Source: Gautieria morchelliformis
Lineage: Eukaryota > Basidiomycota > Agaricomycetes > Gomphales > Gomphaceae
Direction of reading: 5' to 3'
Length of the DNA stretch: 64,000 bases
NCBI GenBank assembly: GCA_015179125.1
Contig: WHVA01000307.1
Span: forward strand, 62,001 to 126,000
Shown here: positions 10,200 through 21,357 of the stretch, piece by piece
Layout: every line of letters starts with the position of its first letter
How positions within the stretch are numbered: position 1 is the first letter of the stretch
Translations under genes and position numbers: made by a program
The notes under the pieces: model-generated
What the model was told of the DNA's origin: nothing
The model's input: only the letters and a program-made list of their open reading frames with translations
Database searches by the model: none

Positions 10200-13100
10200 A
10201 GTCAGCCCTAGTTCAACCGCGAAGTGCTTTACCTTCACAGAAGGCAACCCTTTGGTAAGCATGTCTGCTACCATGTCATCGGTCGGGCAATAAACTAATC
10301 GAATTGCGCCTTTCTCAACGATTCATCGGATAAAATGGTATCGCACGTCGATGTGTTTGGTTCTGGCGTGATACTGATGGTCTTTGGCAAGCGCGATGGC
10401 GGATTGATTGTCGGAAAACAGCGTGGTGGGTGACATTTTTTCGTCAAAATGTTGTTCAATCAGTGACCAGAGCCATAAGGCCTCTTTCGCGGTGTGAGAA
10501 GCAGCTACATATTCGCTTTCCGTCGTGGATAGGGACACAATTGTCTGACACTTTGCGCTCCAGGATACGGCTCTGCCGTTGATGATGAACGCGTATCCTG
10601 AGATTGCATGTCTGTCTTCAGCCATACTGCCATCAGCATCGGCGTATCCGATTAATTCGTTCTTCGTATGTCCATAAGTCAACCATAGGTTCATAGAGCC
10701 TTTTAGGTACTGAAAGATTTGTTTAACAGCACTCCAGTGACCGGGGGCAAACTTGGTCGAATACCTGGATACAGCTTGTACGGCGAAGGCGATGTCAGGG
10801 CGGGTTCCGAGGGCGGCATACATGAGCAATCCAACAGCCTCCCTATAAGGTATGTCTCGCATTTTAGCCCATTTAGCCGTGGTTTTAGGGGTTGGCGACA
10901 TGGAGAGGAGTAGGCCACGGTCCATCGGCATAGATACAGGTTTGAGATCTTCAAAATTATACCTTCGTATAATTGACTCTATGTAGGACCGTTGTGAAAG
11001 GTGTATGGTTCGTCTCTCTCTGTCCCGTTTAATTTTGATGCCTAATAGCCAATGCAGCTCGCCGAGGTCAGTGATTTCAACATGCTTTGAGATTCCGGTT
11101 TGAATTGCTTTACCGCCATCTCCGACGTTGCAGCAATAGTGCAATCGTCGACATGTACCAGGACGATCGTGAGCGCATTGTTTGTGCATCGAAAGAAAAC
11201 GGCCTGATCTACGTCACAGCGGGAGAAGAGTAACTTGGTGAGCATAATGTCAACAAGTTTTTGGTACCAACGACGACCGGACTGCTTTAACCCATACAAC
11301 GTTTTTTGCAGGAGACAGACCTTTCCCGAGGAGCTTGGCGCAGGACACCCTGGTGGTTGAGACATGTATATAGTTTCTTTGTTGGTGAGTTCTCCGTTTA
11401 GGTACACGCCCTTAATACCGATCTGATGAAGCTCCATGTCGTTCGCAGCGGCCAGCGCTAGTACGGTGCGTATTGATGCCAACTTTGCGACTGGAGCAAA
11501 GGTGTCAAAGTAATCGACGCCGGGAACTTGTGAGAAACCTTGCGCGACGAGTCGTGCTTTGTATCGCACAACGTTCCCAGCAGCGTCCTTCTTAGCTTGA
11601 AACACCCATTTGGATCCGACAATGTTCGCGCCGCTTGGAGCATCGGTGAGTCTCCAGGTACCAGCCTCACGGAGCACAGCTAACTCCTCATGTATGGCGG
11701 ACTCCCATAGGTGCCAGTTGGGCCATCGTTTTGCTTTGGCCAAGGTTCGAGGTTCGATAGCCTCGACCTCGCTGGTTTCAGCTACGAGTACGTACCCATC
11801 GACTTCATCGGCTACCATCATCCAGTTGGCTGTCCCTTCTCCTTCCAGCATCTCCGGCGCTTTTTCGATGATGGAAGGCATCTGTACTCCTGTCGGGATG
11901 ACAGGATCAGATGATCGGTGAGAGGATGCTCCATGTCCATCGAGGATATCTCGAATGCGCTGACTGGGCTTTCGCAGACGTTTGGCAGGTGCCTCAGCAT
12001 CGGATTCGGACTGTGGTTCGCTGGTGTGGGACACAGACGGCGCGGTAGGTATGGGTGCTTCGGAGGAGAGGGCTTTGGTTACTGGCGCATTAGTTTCCGT
12101 CTCGATTATTTGCCAATTCTCCCCTCGAGGTGAGAAACTGACGCAGTACTGTTGTTGAAGTGGACATTGCATTCCACTGTGACGGTTTTCTTTTCTGGCC
12201 AGTAAATGAGTACACCCTTACTTCGTTCATCGATACCCATCCAGCGCCCTTCCTTTACTCTTCCACCGAGCTTGTCACCACCTTGCGTGCGTACCCAGAC
12301 CTTTTCACCCCACTCGCGTACATGCTTAAGGTCAGGTTTCTCTCCAAAAGCAGCTTCATGTGGAGTTTTATCGCTGACCCCCTTTGTTGAGGTTCTATTC
12401 ATCAACCATACGACATGCCGAGCAGCTTCTCCCCACAGGAGCCTGGGGAGTCCACTCGCGTGCAGTAGGGCTCGGACTCGCTCGACAATCGTATGATTGC
12501 GACGCTCAGCGACACCATTCTGTTGTGGAGTATCATGCACTGTGAGTTTTTGTGCCATTCCTTTGGATTTCAAATAACCAGAAAATCCTTGTCCTAGGTA
12601 TTCACCTCCTCGGTCTGAGTGGAGCTTCTTGATAGAAGTGCCGAGTTGGGTGGCGACCCAAGAGTCATACTCTTTATATGCTTCTAGCGCCTCGTCCTTG
12701 GTGCATAGAAGGTATAGGTGGGTTAATTGTGACATGTCATCAGTGAATGTAATGTAATATCTTTTTCCAGCTTTTGTTGCGACTGGTGCTGGTCCCCATA
12801 GGTCACTATGGACTTCATCTCCAAAAGCAGAGGCTCTATTGCCCTCCCTGATCTTTGGAATGGGCTTTCGGGTTGCTTTGGCATATACGCAGGATTCACA
12901 AAAGAATGGTTCTTCTGTCTGCAGTGTCGTAAGCTTTACCCCTGTTACAAACCCTTTTGTAACTAATATTTTGGCTGTTTCAGGAGAGATGTGACCCATC
13001 TGTCGATGGAATTGGTCAAGGGTAAGTACGTCCTCCGCTGAATTTGCCATCTCCTGCTCATGTGAAACACGATAGAGGCCATGTCCTGATTTTGGGACAG

Positions 13101-14556
13101 TGCCAACGAGCTGCATATTCTGTTCCCGTATAATGCATTTGCCATCTGCAAATGTCACGGCAAACCCTGCGTCATCGAGTCGTCCAATGGCTATGAGCGT
13201 GTAGCCAACGTCGGGTGAGTACAAAACCTCAGTCAAATTGAGCTGAGATGCGGTTACTCCGTTAGGTACGTCGATAACCATTTCACCCATGCCGACAGCC
13301 TCAAAACTCTTTCTGTTTGCAGCTCGGAAGGATTTTGGGCTTATTGAGGTAAAACCTTTTACCGCGTCTCGGTATGGCGTTATGTGCCTTGTGCATCCGG
13401 AGTCATATACTTCGGTTTGAGGTGAGTTTTCCGCCACACTGTTGACCTCTGCGCAGACTGCGTGTGCATCCTCTTGGTCGACGTTGACAAGCAAACAGGT
13501 GTCGCTTTCATCAGTAGGCAAGTCCTCTATCTCACGACTGTTTTCTGAGTCATCTCCAACTACAGAAAACCAGTTGCCTGCACAATCCTCTGCATCCAAA
13601 TTGGATTCATAGTTCGATAACAGTGTAGGTAGCTCGTCATCCGAGTCCCAATCAGTGAAGAAGGCGGCACCGTCTTCGCCATCTGATTCCACAGCCACAT
13701 TAGCAGAGCCGCCACCTCTAGGTGAGTCATGTTTCTTGTCACCAGCGGCTTTAGCAGGTTTAGGACACTTATTCTTATAGTGTCCCATGTCTCCGCAGTT
13801 CCAGCAAGGACCCTTCGGTTTGCGCTCAAAATTCTTTCCCTTTCCATTCGCTGATACAAACATCGCTTCATCCTTTTCTTCGCCTTTTCCACTAGTGTGC
13901 CCGGGGTGACGGGATTTGTGAGCAGCGTGTCTCTCGTACTCTTCAGATACTAACGTGATGAGCTCGTCAGGGTCTACGGTCTTGGTCGTACTGTAGAGCT
14001 TGGCACCTGCTAGTAGGTTCGATGCGAAAGCGGAGAGGTGAGGGGGAAGGGATTTTATGATGGTTGACCGGTAATCTTTTTCCTCGATGTCCACACCATA
14101 CATTGCTAACTCTTCTTTCTTGACACGTAGGCCATCAAGAAATTCACGCACATTTCCTCTGTCGGGACATCTAGACTCCATGAAGTGAGTGCATAGGTCT
14201 GCCTGCGCAAACGCCCCCTTCGATGAGAACTTGGTTACGATGAGTTCCCATCGATCCTTCAGAGACGGCTTTCCATGGACGCGAATGAGAATGGAGTCAG
14301 GAATTCGGTGAGTAAGGAGAGCTTTCACCGTACGTTCGCCTTTAACCCATTTTGTGACGGCTTCTTCTTCGTCAGCGGTGGGCGGAGTGCTGCCTGATGG
14401 CTGAGTCGTAGTGCCATCAAAGTGCCCCCACAGACCCTTTTCTTCGACAGCGTCTTGGAAGCGCATCGAAAATGTGGTCCAGTTGAGACCGTTGGCCAGG
14501 GGTTTCGGGACAGAAGAGGGAAGAAGATCAGTTGTGGTGAGGGTCGTGGTGGACAT
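10191..14556 (-). pseudogene. Copia gag-pol polyprotein
   Basis: Starts at ATG 14556 (MSTTTLTTTDLLPSS). Visible in order: Gag; CCHC zinc knuckle CWNCGDMGHYKNKCP; protease VYDSGCTRH; pre-integrase zinc site (HRQMGH ... CESCVYAKA); integrase with HSDLWGP, FTDDMS and HSDRGGEYLG followed by QQNGVAERRN; RT (YKARLVAQGFSQVPGVD, LYGLKQSGRRWYQKL, VHVDD in place of the usual YVDD); and RNase H (GYADADGSMAEDRHAISGYAF) with the closing ARTKHIDVRYHFIR. Breaks: one base lost in a G run near 12121; a second frameshift near 11095-11110; TGA at 10323-10325 where the family has Trp. The reading then continues to a natural stop at 10191. Confidence 0.92.
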
Positions 14557-14621
14557 TGTAGAGCGGGAGCAGCGGGGAATGAGCTAGAGAATGTGCTAGT
14601 GGGATGCAGTGCCCAATAACC

Positions 14622-14965
14622 TGTGAGAATAAATGAACTATACAATAACACTCAGTAGATGCTTCGATGCAAAGTACTCATGATATTTACCTATACGATA
14701 ATGCTACAAAGCGTATAGATGAGCTAAAGTGAATGCAAGACTAATAATGCTTTTCTAACCTCAGTGCTTGCTTCGATGCAAAGTACTGAGGTAGAGTGAA
14801 GAAAATACTAGCTACTTATAGTTCCTAAAGAACAATAAGAATTAACTACAATAAGGACATTTGGACAAAGGAAAACATAGAACAATGAGACTGCGCATGC
14901 TTTGTCACAATGGGGTGACACAGGGTGACGCGGTTTGCCATTATGCTTACGCGTTCACTCCTACA
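14622..14965 (-). repeat. Copia 5' LTR
   Basis: 344 bp, TG..CA ends, matching 9839-10183. Downstream on the minus strand the sequence GGTTATTGGGCACTGC follows directly, where the primer binding site should be; I cannot assign the tRNA. Confidence 0.93.
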
Positions 14966-15470
14966 AGACCCTCACTCATGCGCATGCCCGGCCTCGAATA
15001 CAAACCGGGGTGTAGAGCGAAGCGAAACTGAGCGCTACAACCGGGCTGATTAAGAACGCTTAGGCAAGCTCTCACTATAAATAGCAGAAAGCCTTTTACC
15101 AGAGCGTTCTTCTCCTTCGCCTCCACCTACCTAGCGTAGTTGCAGGCGAAACTCTCTTCCCTCCCTCCACTCCCTCTTCTATTGCTAGCGCCTTGGGGTG
15201 GTAGTACCGCCTGCCACGTCCTCGCGCTCGAGGCTTGTCAGCCTCGGACTCGCTCCCGACACAATCACGACATGTATGGACGTGTTGTGGGTTGCACGCC
15301 CTCAGGGACCTGCAACCGGAAGTTCCCGCCTGGCCGGCAACTTCCGTGGTTTGGTGTTTGGCTGACAAATACCTCCCCCCCCAAACCTCGGCGAAAAGTA
15401 ACCTTGCAGTAGGTTACCTTGCTTGTTGCCCCCACCTTCACATCTACAGACCAGCTTCTATTAATCAGCT
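14966..15470. other. Promoter-like non-coding stretch
   Basis: It contains a good TATA box (CTATAAATAG, about 15076) followed by a pyrimidine-rich tract, like a fungal promoter, but no ORF follows that I can support. A short inverted repeat GTAACCT/AGGTTAC sits at 15398-15417. Possibly a fragment of another LTR. Confidence 0.4.
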
Positions 15471-16790
15471 TTACATAGTATTTTGGCTATCTCGAAGTCC
15501 GCCCTGTATTTGGTAAGATTCATGATCAGCTTCGTCTCATGATCATAATTCCTCCACGTGCTTCACAGTAAGCACGCGAAGGCCATGCACATCAAAATTG
15601 GCAACTTACTGTAATCGATGGATTGATCACGTGATTGGCCGCCTTGCACCAAACACAACACATTACTTTGATGTTATCTCTCTGAATCTGCTACGACTCA
15701 ACATCTTCCTCCAGCGCGCTGGAGACTTCTACGTTTACACTGTGTTGGCTGTTGCACACTTGGGCCGTCAGCATATATACAATTTTCTGACTGCATTTGA
15801 ACGAGATGGAGGATATACAGCATGGCAGGTCAGCCAATCCAGCGCGACACCTCTTTCTCTTGATATTCTAGCTGCATGATCCACCTTCTGGGGCCATATA
15901 TATCTGCAGCTTAGCACCAGAACGTTGATACTTGTAGCGTACCTCTGTACCGGCAACTCACGTCATTGGGGAGCACTAATATCATCATGGGAGCTGTACA
16001 TACACTGCTTAGCCGAGGGATAGAGGTCACCTCGGGCACCGTCGCGAGCGGTACGAAGGATTGATGTGTCTAGAGTTTGCATTAATTCATCTGGAGTATG
16101 CATTGATGTGTCTGGATCAGCTTCCATCCAACTGCGCCAGAGCGACGGTCTCTCCGTGATGGATTGTCGTATATACATGGTATTCCATGCATTTCCAGTG
16201 CGGTTACCGGCGCCGTTCCGAATCGCACTGTTGGGCATGAACCATACCATTTATCCAAGCCAGTTGATCCAATTCCCCAATGACTGGACCTTGTGCTCGC
16301 TGACTCAGATCCCCCTTTCCCGTGAAAGTCTGCTCGCCCTCTGTGACTTTGTTACTACTGTGCCAGTGGACATGGAATGTGGCATGAGCCACTCCCAACC
16401 TTGCGGAGCACAGCGAGAATGTCACACACATTCGATGTGATATCCTCTCAGAACGTCTATGGATTCACATTCCCCTCTCATGCGGCTGATCTCAAATCAT
16501 ACGCGAAAGCTCGAAAGTTCCCCCGCGCCATTTCGTTTGAACCCCGACGAGATCATGACAGGAGCCCTTGCGCTAGGTCTCAGCGGTTGGCGAGCTCACC
16601 TTGAAGATCCTGAGCCAATGGTCAAAATGGTACAGTAGAATCGTTCAGGGATACTGTGGGCGAGGTGCTTATTGCTTGTAGATGTATGGGCCAAGGATCC
16701 TTACGTCTCCGGACTGACTTCACCTGCTCCTGCGCATACTCCTGAGCCGGACACCACTATATGAGCCTGTGAGATACTAGTACTTTGGTC
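15471..16790 (+). pseudogene. Homeodomain-type gene fragment, copy 1 (lacks homeobox)
   Basis: This region matches 60178-61698 at about 95 percent over most of its length, in the same orientation, but the 385-bp part with the homeobox is replaced by about 70 unrelated bases near 15715-15785. Coding-like pieces are shared: FPNDWTLCSLTQIPLSR (16274), SMDSHSPLMRL (16457) and PDEIMTGALALGLSGWRAHLE (16545). Copy 1 continues past the end of copy 2 with a short readable tail (DPYVSGLTSPAPAHTPEPD) and a stop near 16764. Stops and frame changes lie between the pieces unless unseen introns explain them. Whatever it once encoded, it cannot bind DNA by a homeodomain now. Confidence 0.45.
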
Positions 16791-16997
16791 GACCTACCCG
16801 GTATTGGAACTTGAGGCATCCAGGCTACGACGAAGTTGCCAGTAGGGCCCTTAACGTTGTTCAGTGTTCGCAGTATTCGAGGTGAGTGGTAGGACGAGAG
16901 AGGCGCTGCATGGCACTCACACTGATGCTTACAGCTCCCCACGTTTTCCCAGCATCCAGTTCAAGCGTGCGTCGATCGTACCTTCGTGTGGGTCATT

Positions 16998-17010
16998 CTG
17001 CCACAAGGTT
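16998..17010. repeat. LINE copy 1 target-site duplication, left
   Basis: CTGCCACAAGGTT, identical to 18681-18693. Its last two T merge with the poly(T) tract. Confidence 0.85.
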
Positions 17011-18680
17011 TTTTTTTTGTTTTTTTGTTTTTTTTTTTGTTTTTTTTTTTCCAATTTTACGTCTTTTGGGGCAGCGCCCTATGTAAGACAGTATGTACAA
17101 TTTCTTCCTTGTGTTTGGCCTGCCTCTCCTTTATACCTCTATACTCTGCGTGTGCTCAAGAGGCATTGCCTCGAGCGTGTCCATGCCTTTGTGGGTGAGG
17201 TGTGTGTTTAGCGCCTTCTCTCCCTGCGCTGTTGTCTGCCTGCTCTCCCTCCTGTGTCCTCTTCCGCTGGTGGTAGTGCGGCGTCTCCATATTGATTTTC
17301 GAACCTTTTCGTGTCTTGTATGTATCCAAATAGATGTTCCAACGCTTTGTGCCCGCCCGGCGGCGTTTTTAGAAATCTCGCTCCTCGTTTCAGTTTTCTT
17401 TCCAGCCTTTGCCTCTGCTCTCTTTCCAGCCTTTGCCTCTGCTCCTGGTTCCTTCAGGCATGATACAGACCGTCTGCTGTTGCCGCACTCCGAGCATGCC
17501 GGTCAAGAAGGGATTGACGAGCCCTGCAAAAATTGCGGTCAGTCACTGCATGGGATCCATTGCAGAGGGCGCATTTCAGTGTGATATGTGGACACATTGA
17601 CTCCTGGCACGTATTCTGGTCAGGGCACTTGCAGTCAAATGTGGTGTGTGGGCCCGCGCATATTCCGCATTTTGTGGTGGCTTTGCATGATCAAGCAAAA
17701 TGGCCTATGCCGTAGCAGTTGAAGCATTGTGGGGGGTGCCGTATGAAACGTGTGGTTGAGTGAAGGTGTCCTCGGTATGCAATGTGTTGTTGGATGCAGT
17801 TGTTGGACGCATGGTGATTGGTTAGATATAGGACAAGGGATGAGTGTGCTTTCTGACGTAGCTGTGGGGAGCGAGAGACAAATTCAGCACGTTGTAGCAT
17901 GGAAGGATGGGGAATGATGTGCTCATTATCGTCCAGCAGCATTGCGATGTCGTCGCTGTCTCGATCTGGGTTAAATGTAGTGGGGATGGCATAAACAATC
18001 ACCGGGTAGGTCTTTGGGGTGATATGCAGGTTCATTGATAACACTGGGAGCCATCGGTGAGCTTTCTTGATTATCGTGTCATGTTCTTGCTCTGAGCCCG
18101 CTGCTAGCCATATATCGCCGCTTCGGTGCCGTCCTGTGGCTCGGACGTGAAGTACGCTCTCCTCCTCCTGCTCTCCTTCAGGGTCTGGATCCCAGCCTCG
18201 TGGGAGCAAGGCTTTGTTAATCTCCTTCCTCAACTCTGCATCCTGGAATTCCTCGAGGGCTGGGTTCTGTCGGTTGATATGCGATAGCATGATATGATGT
18301 CTGGTGTCGTGGTGGGGTTTGATACGTGTCACGCGTGCTGTGGCTGGCGCGCAGGATTGGGGTTCGCTAGCGGGTGCCGTAAGGCCGATGTGCGTTGAGA
18401 TTGCCTCCAATTTTTCACAGACAGTTGAAAGATGTGAGTTAAGACAAAGAATCTCAAGCTTCTCTCCTGCAGATGAGATTAGTTCACGAGCGCTACGCAG
18501 TGTGTCGACAGGGATAGGGCATGTCTTTGCAGTTCTTGTTTTCGGGAGGGCTATGCTATGGATTAGTTCGTATAGAGTGCCGAGAGTAGTTTGGATGGTG
18601 TCTGCAGGTACAGAGGGGGTAGTTTCGCCGTTATCTGCGCTGGCAGGTGGTGGTCGGAGCGTGGGAATCATTCCTCTTGC
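17011..18680 (-). mobile_element. Gag-only LINE-like element, copy 1
   Basis: The minus-strand element begins at 18680, inside its ORF, and ends in an A-rich tail (T-rich at 17011-17051 on the plus strand), between perfect 13-bp duplications. This is a textbook 5'-truncated target-primed insertion. After ORF1 only about 400 bp remain before the tail, so no reverse transcriptase is present. The 3' end (CATAGGGCGCTGCCCC, then AAAAGACGTAAAATTGG) is shared with copy 2 at 28003-28033, which also lacks ORF2. A 25-bp tandem duplication (CTTTCCAGCCTTTGCCTCTG) lies at 17398-17445. Confidence 0.8.
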
Positions 18681-18689
18681 CTGCCACAA
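17454..18689 (-). pseudogene. LINE ORF1, gag-like protein with CCHC knuckles
   Basis: Minus-strand ORF of about 410 codons, open to the 5' truncation point, so the true start is lost. The N-terminal half is helical and low in Cys; the middle holds GSEQEHDTIIKKAHRWLPVL; the C-terminal part carries three Cys/His clusters: CFNCYGIGHFA..C, CGICAGPHTTFDCKC and CALCNGSHAVTDRNFC. The arrangement is that of LINE ORF1 nucleic-acid-binding proteins. An in-frame TGA at 17691-17693 interrupts the first knuckle; copy 2 has a Gln codon at this place. The stop at 17454-17456 is shared with copy 2 and is probably natural. Confidence 0.75.
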
Positions 18690-18693
18690 GGTT
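18681..18693. repeat. LINE copy 1 target-site duplication, right
   Basis: CTGCCACAAGGTT, identical to 16998-17010, marking the 5' end of the element. Confidence 0.85.
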
Positions 18694-19024
18694 GGGGGTC
18701 TACGTTGAGTGGTGCCTTTAGTGCTCTAACACCCCGAATGATGTTTTCCTTTACAGCTGAGTTCCTACTGAGTAGACCTGGATTATGAGGTTGAAAGAGG
18801 AAAGAATATTGAGGATTGATAACAAGGTGAGACATCATCAAACTCGATATACAAGTACAACTTTATTCGACGCCATCCAAACGTCCGTACCAGTGGATTT
18901 AGCACACTTCGACCACAGCATGGCGCAACTAAAAGAATCGTTGCACAATTTCTGAGGATTTAATCATGATCAGTTGATATTTCGAACGTGATCAAGGGCA
19001 ACGAACTGGCTAGCCATTTAGCTT
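18694..19024. other. Spacer, nothing recognised
   Basis: No gene, repeat or motif that I can support. It is the 3' flank of the small minus-strand gene. Confidence 0.5.
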
Positions 19025-19512
19025 TCATTTGTGGGCCGCGACAATGGCAGCTTCAATGTCGGTAAGAGTGCTAGCTGGGACGTCTCCTAGGACCTTTTTC
19101 TGGCAGAGAATGATCGCTTAGTGCTTCAACAGGCTACGGTGAATCAGCTACGGACAATATTTTCTTCTCCAATCAAGACTACGTCTTTAAGATTCACCCA
19201 CTCGGCCTTGCCTAAGCTGCCGGGCCGAGCGGGGATCGGGTCATGGATGGACTCCTTTTTCGCAGGATCGACTGGGAGAAACCACTTGTACAAGGTTGCA
19301 TCCAAGTGCGTAGCGTCGAGGTCGGCAGCGCCGTTGAATGTCTGTAGCATGACACCAGTAACGGTCTCAGTGGCTGCATTGACGCTAAGAAGTATGACGG
19401 GGTGTTTGCCAATTTTGCCACTCTTTGTCTTTGTGATAGGAATGTCCTTGTCATTGGTTTCTGGAGGGATCGCAAACACGACCTCGCCACGAGAATAGGT
19501 AGGAGTGGTCAT
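19025..19512 (-). CDS. Small two-exon hypothetical protein
   Basis: Exon 1 is 19512-19156 (MTTPTYSRGEVVFAIPPET ...), exon 2 is 19099-19025 (KKVLGDVPASTLTDIEAAI ... HK then TGA). The 56-nt intron between starts GTCCGT, a weak donor, and ends GCCAG; joining keeps the frame and adds a natural-looking C-terminus, so I prefer it to the read-through that stops at 19144. The product is about 144 residues, soluble, without signal peptide. The N-terminal part (RGEVVFAIPP ... GKHPVILLSV) could be a small SH3-like barrel, but I do not recognise the family. A TATA box (TATAAAG, 19559-19565) lies about 47 nt upstream of the ATG. It looks intact among mobile elements. Confidence 0.6.
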
Positions 19513-19558
19513 AGTGCGATGGCGCAATTACTATGTATGAGACTGATGAATTGTCGAC

Positions 19559-19565
19559 CTTTATA
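19559..19565 (-). promoter_or_regulatory. TATA box of the small minus-strand gene
   Basis: TATAAAG on the minus strand, about 47 nt before the ATG at 19512. Confidence 0.45.
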
Positions 19566-20442
19566 GCTATCAGCCCATGCAGTATCAGAAGTCTGTATGA
19601 AGGGTAGCATTGGACAGAAGTCACCCATTCGCAAAGTCTGTGCGGATACGGGCAGCGGGCAGCTTCGGTTGCATGCGATCGCATCGCATCGAAGCGGACC
19701 AAGGGGCATTCCGCATGCATTGGGCACACATTTGGGCACCTACCTCGTTTGGAGGGAATAAGCGGGCTGAGACATCTCGCAAATTTCAGATCGCGTGAAT
19801 CATTCCGAGGTGCGGCCTCTGCCACAAAAATAAGTTGTTCAGGTCGAGTTCAAGCCTAAAAGGAGTGTATTTTGTCCAATGGTCTGAGTATGAAGGTGCA
19901 TGTATGACCATCAGCAGATGTAATTGACAGAAGCAGTGACTCACTCCACAGGTGACATGGAGATTAAACTCCAGAAGTCCTTTGAGGGTGTTCATGTTCG
20001 ACGGCACGGCCGGATCGAAGTCACTGCCGGTAGTTGGTGACTCGGCGCGGAGGGCCTAGTCGATTAGGTGATTTTACATATTTATGTTTCACCATCGTCG
20101 ATGACGGTGAGCAGATATCATATTTCGGTGACGTACTGTCGTGCAGGACGACAAGAAGTGAGGCATGCAACAGATATAAAAAGCGGGATACAATGCGATT
20201 TTGTGAGTTTTTTTTTTCGATTGAACGCGTCCATAGGCATCCACGTACGTGTCTGTGTATCTGTGGGTTCGTGTGTCTGAGGTCTGGGCTGTTCTATGAA
20301 TCTAAAACCAAGCAAAACTCACCCTATTCTGGGAGTCATTTAGCGTGTTCGACTTGTTCACAGGGCTTACAAGGCCTCTCCAGGCTCCCAGGTGTCCTGC
20401 GCATTATGTTGGGAAAATATACCATCATATTAATGTCGGCGG
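19566..20442. other. Non-coding spacer
   Basis: Short ORFs on both strands but no family resemblance or splice pattern that I can defend. Confidence 0.4.
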
Positions 20443-20760
20443 CGTCAAGGCTCCACTGTACCTTATAGGGCCTAGGTCACACTGACATGCCTCTTGCCAT
20501 CAATATAATGGTCTGGGCAGGGTCCAGGGGCCTTACTTTACAAGGCCGAGATCATGCTTACATTACCCTTGCCTTCAATATCATAATGTCGAGGGTGCAC
20601 AGGCCCTACATTACATTATGAGGCCGAGATCATGCTCATGTTCCCCTTGCCAGAAATATAACAATGTCCGGGGTGTAAACGCCCCACGGTACTTTATAAG
20701 GCTAGCATCATGCTTACCTTCCCCTTGCCATAAAGCCTAGTGGCATATAAGACTAGGTAA
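20443..20760. repeat. Diverged 77-83 bp tandem repeat, four copies
   Basis: Units begin near 20443, 20526, 20603 and 20680. Each contains a variant of AAGGCCGAGATCATGCT, then CCCCTTGCC, AATATAA and TGTCGGGGTG. The copies differ from each other at roughly a quarter of positions. Confidence 0.75.
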
Positions 20761-21137
20761 GCTGAACTCTAATAATTATAGCCCTTGCGTATGTTACGTT
20801 CCTTACAAGCATGTTATAATAGTCTTGTAACCTGTGTGCAGATTCGCTGATGATGGAGTTGCTCATGCTCAATGGCACCCCGATCGAAGCCACTGCCAGT
20901 GGCATGTGACCATTCACCGCAGTCATGAGACCTAAATGAGTGTCTTGGAACATCAGCCCAGAATCCAAGCGTAGAGCCTGACTGCATTCAGTACTGTACC
21001 TGCCAGAATGTTACATAACTCACGGGCACTAGCGCTTGCGCAGTCTGGAGCCAATTGAGAACTGGCTGAGCTGTGACTGTCCCGAGTGTCCCGACATGGA
21101 CGCGGGATCGCCGTCGACGAAAACCTATTTGGTACTA

Positions 21138-21164
21138 CAGTCGCGGACAACCAAAGTCCACCAA
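21138..21164. repeat. Left terminal inverted repeat of the Tc1/mariner element
   Basis: CAGTCGCGGACAACC then AAAGTCCACCAA, mirrored at 24381-24407 with two transitions. Confidence 0.9.
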
Positions 21165-21357
21165 CTTAGTAGCCGGTGACTGAGAGATTTGGGGGGTAAT
21201 CTGACTTCAGATTCGGACTCAGGAATGCAAAATACGTCGAAAAACACTCCTTTGGAATTTTTCCCACGAGGATTTAGGCCGGCCAAATTTTTGGACAAAA
21301 ATTTCAAAAATTTAACATATAAAGGGTCATTTATTCGGTGTTTAAAGTAGGTACGTA

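Larger units (their letters stand above)
9839..14965 (-). mobile_element. Ty1/Copia LTR retrotransposon
   Basis: A complete 5.1-kb element: two 344/345-bp LTRs (9839-10183 and 14622-14965), both starting TGTGAGAATA and ending CTCCTACA, bracket one gag-pol gene on the minus strand. Domain order Gag, protease, integrase, RT, RNase H is diagnostic of Copia. The LTRs differ by five transitions and one indel, so the insertion is fairly recent. The flanks AAACC (left) and AGACC (right) may be a 5-bp target duplication with one change. The pol gene has two frameshifts and a nonsense codon, so the copy is not autonomous. Confidence 0.93.

Noticed and set aside
17093..17584. 163-codon plus-strand ORF with hydrophobic N-terminus
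   Set aside because: Antisense to the 3' region and ORF1 end of LINE copy 1; it crosses the element's own tandem repeat.
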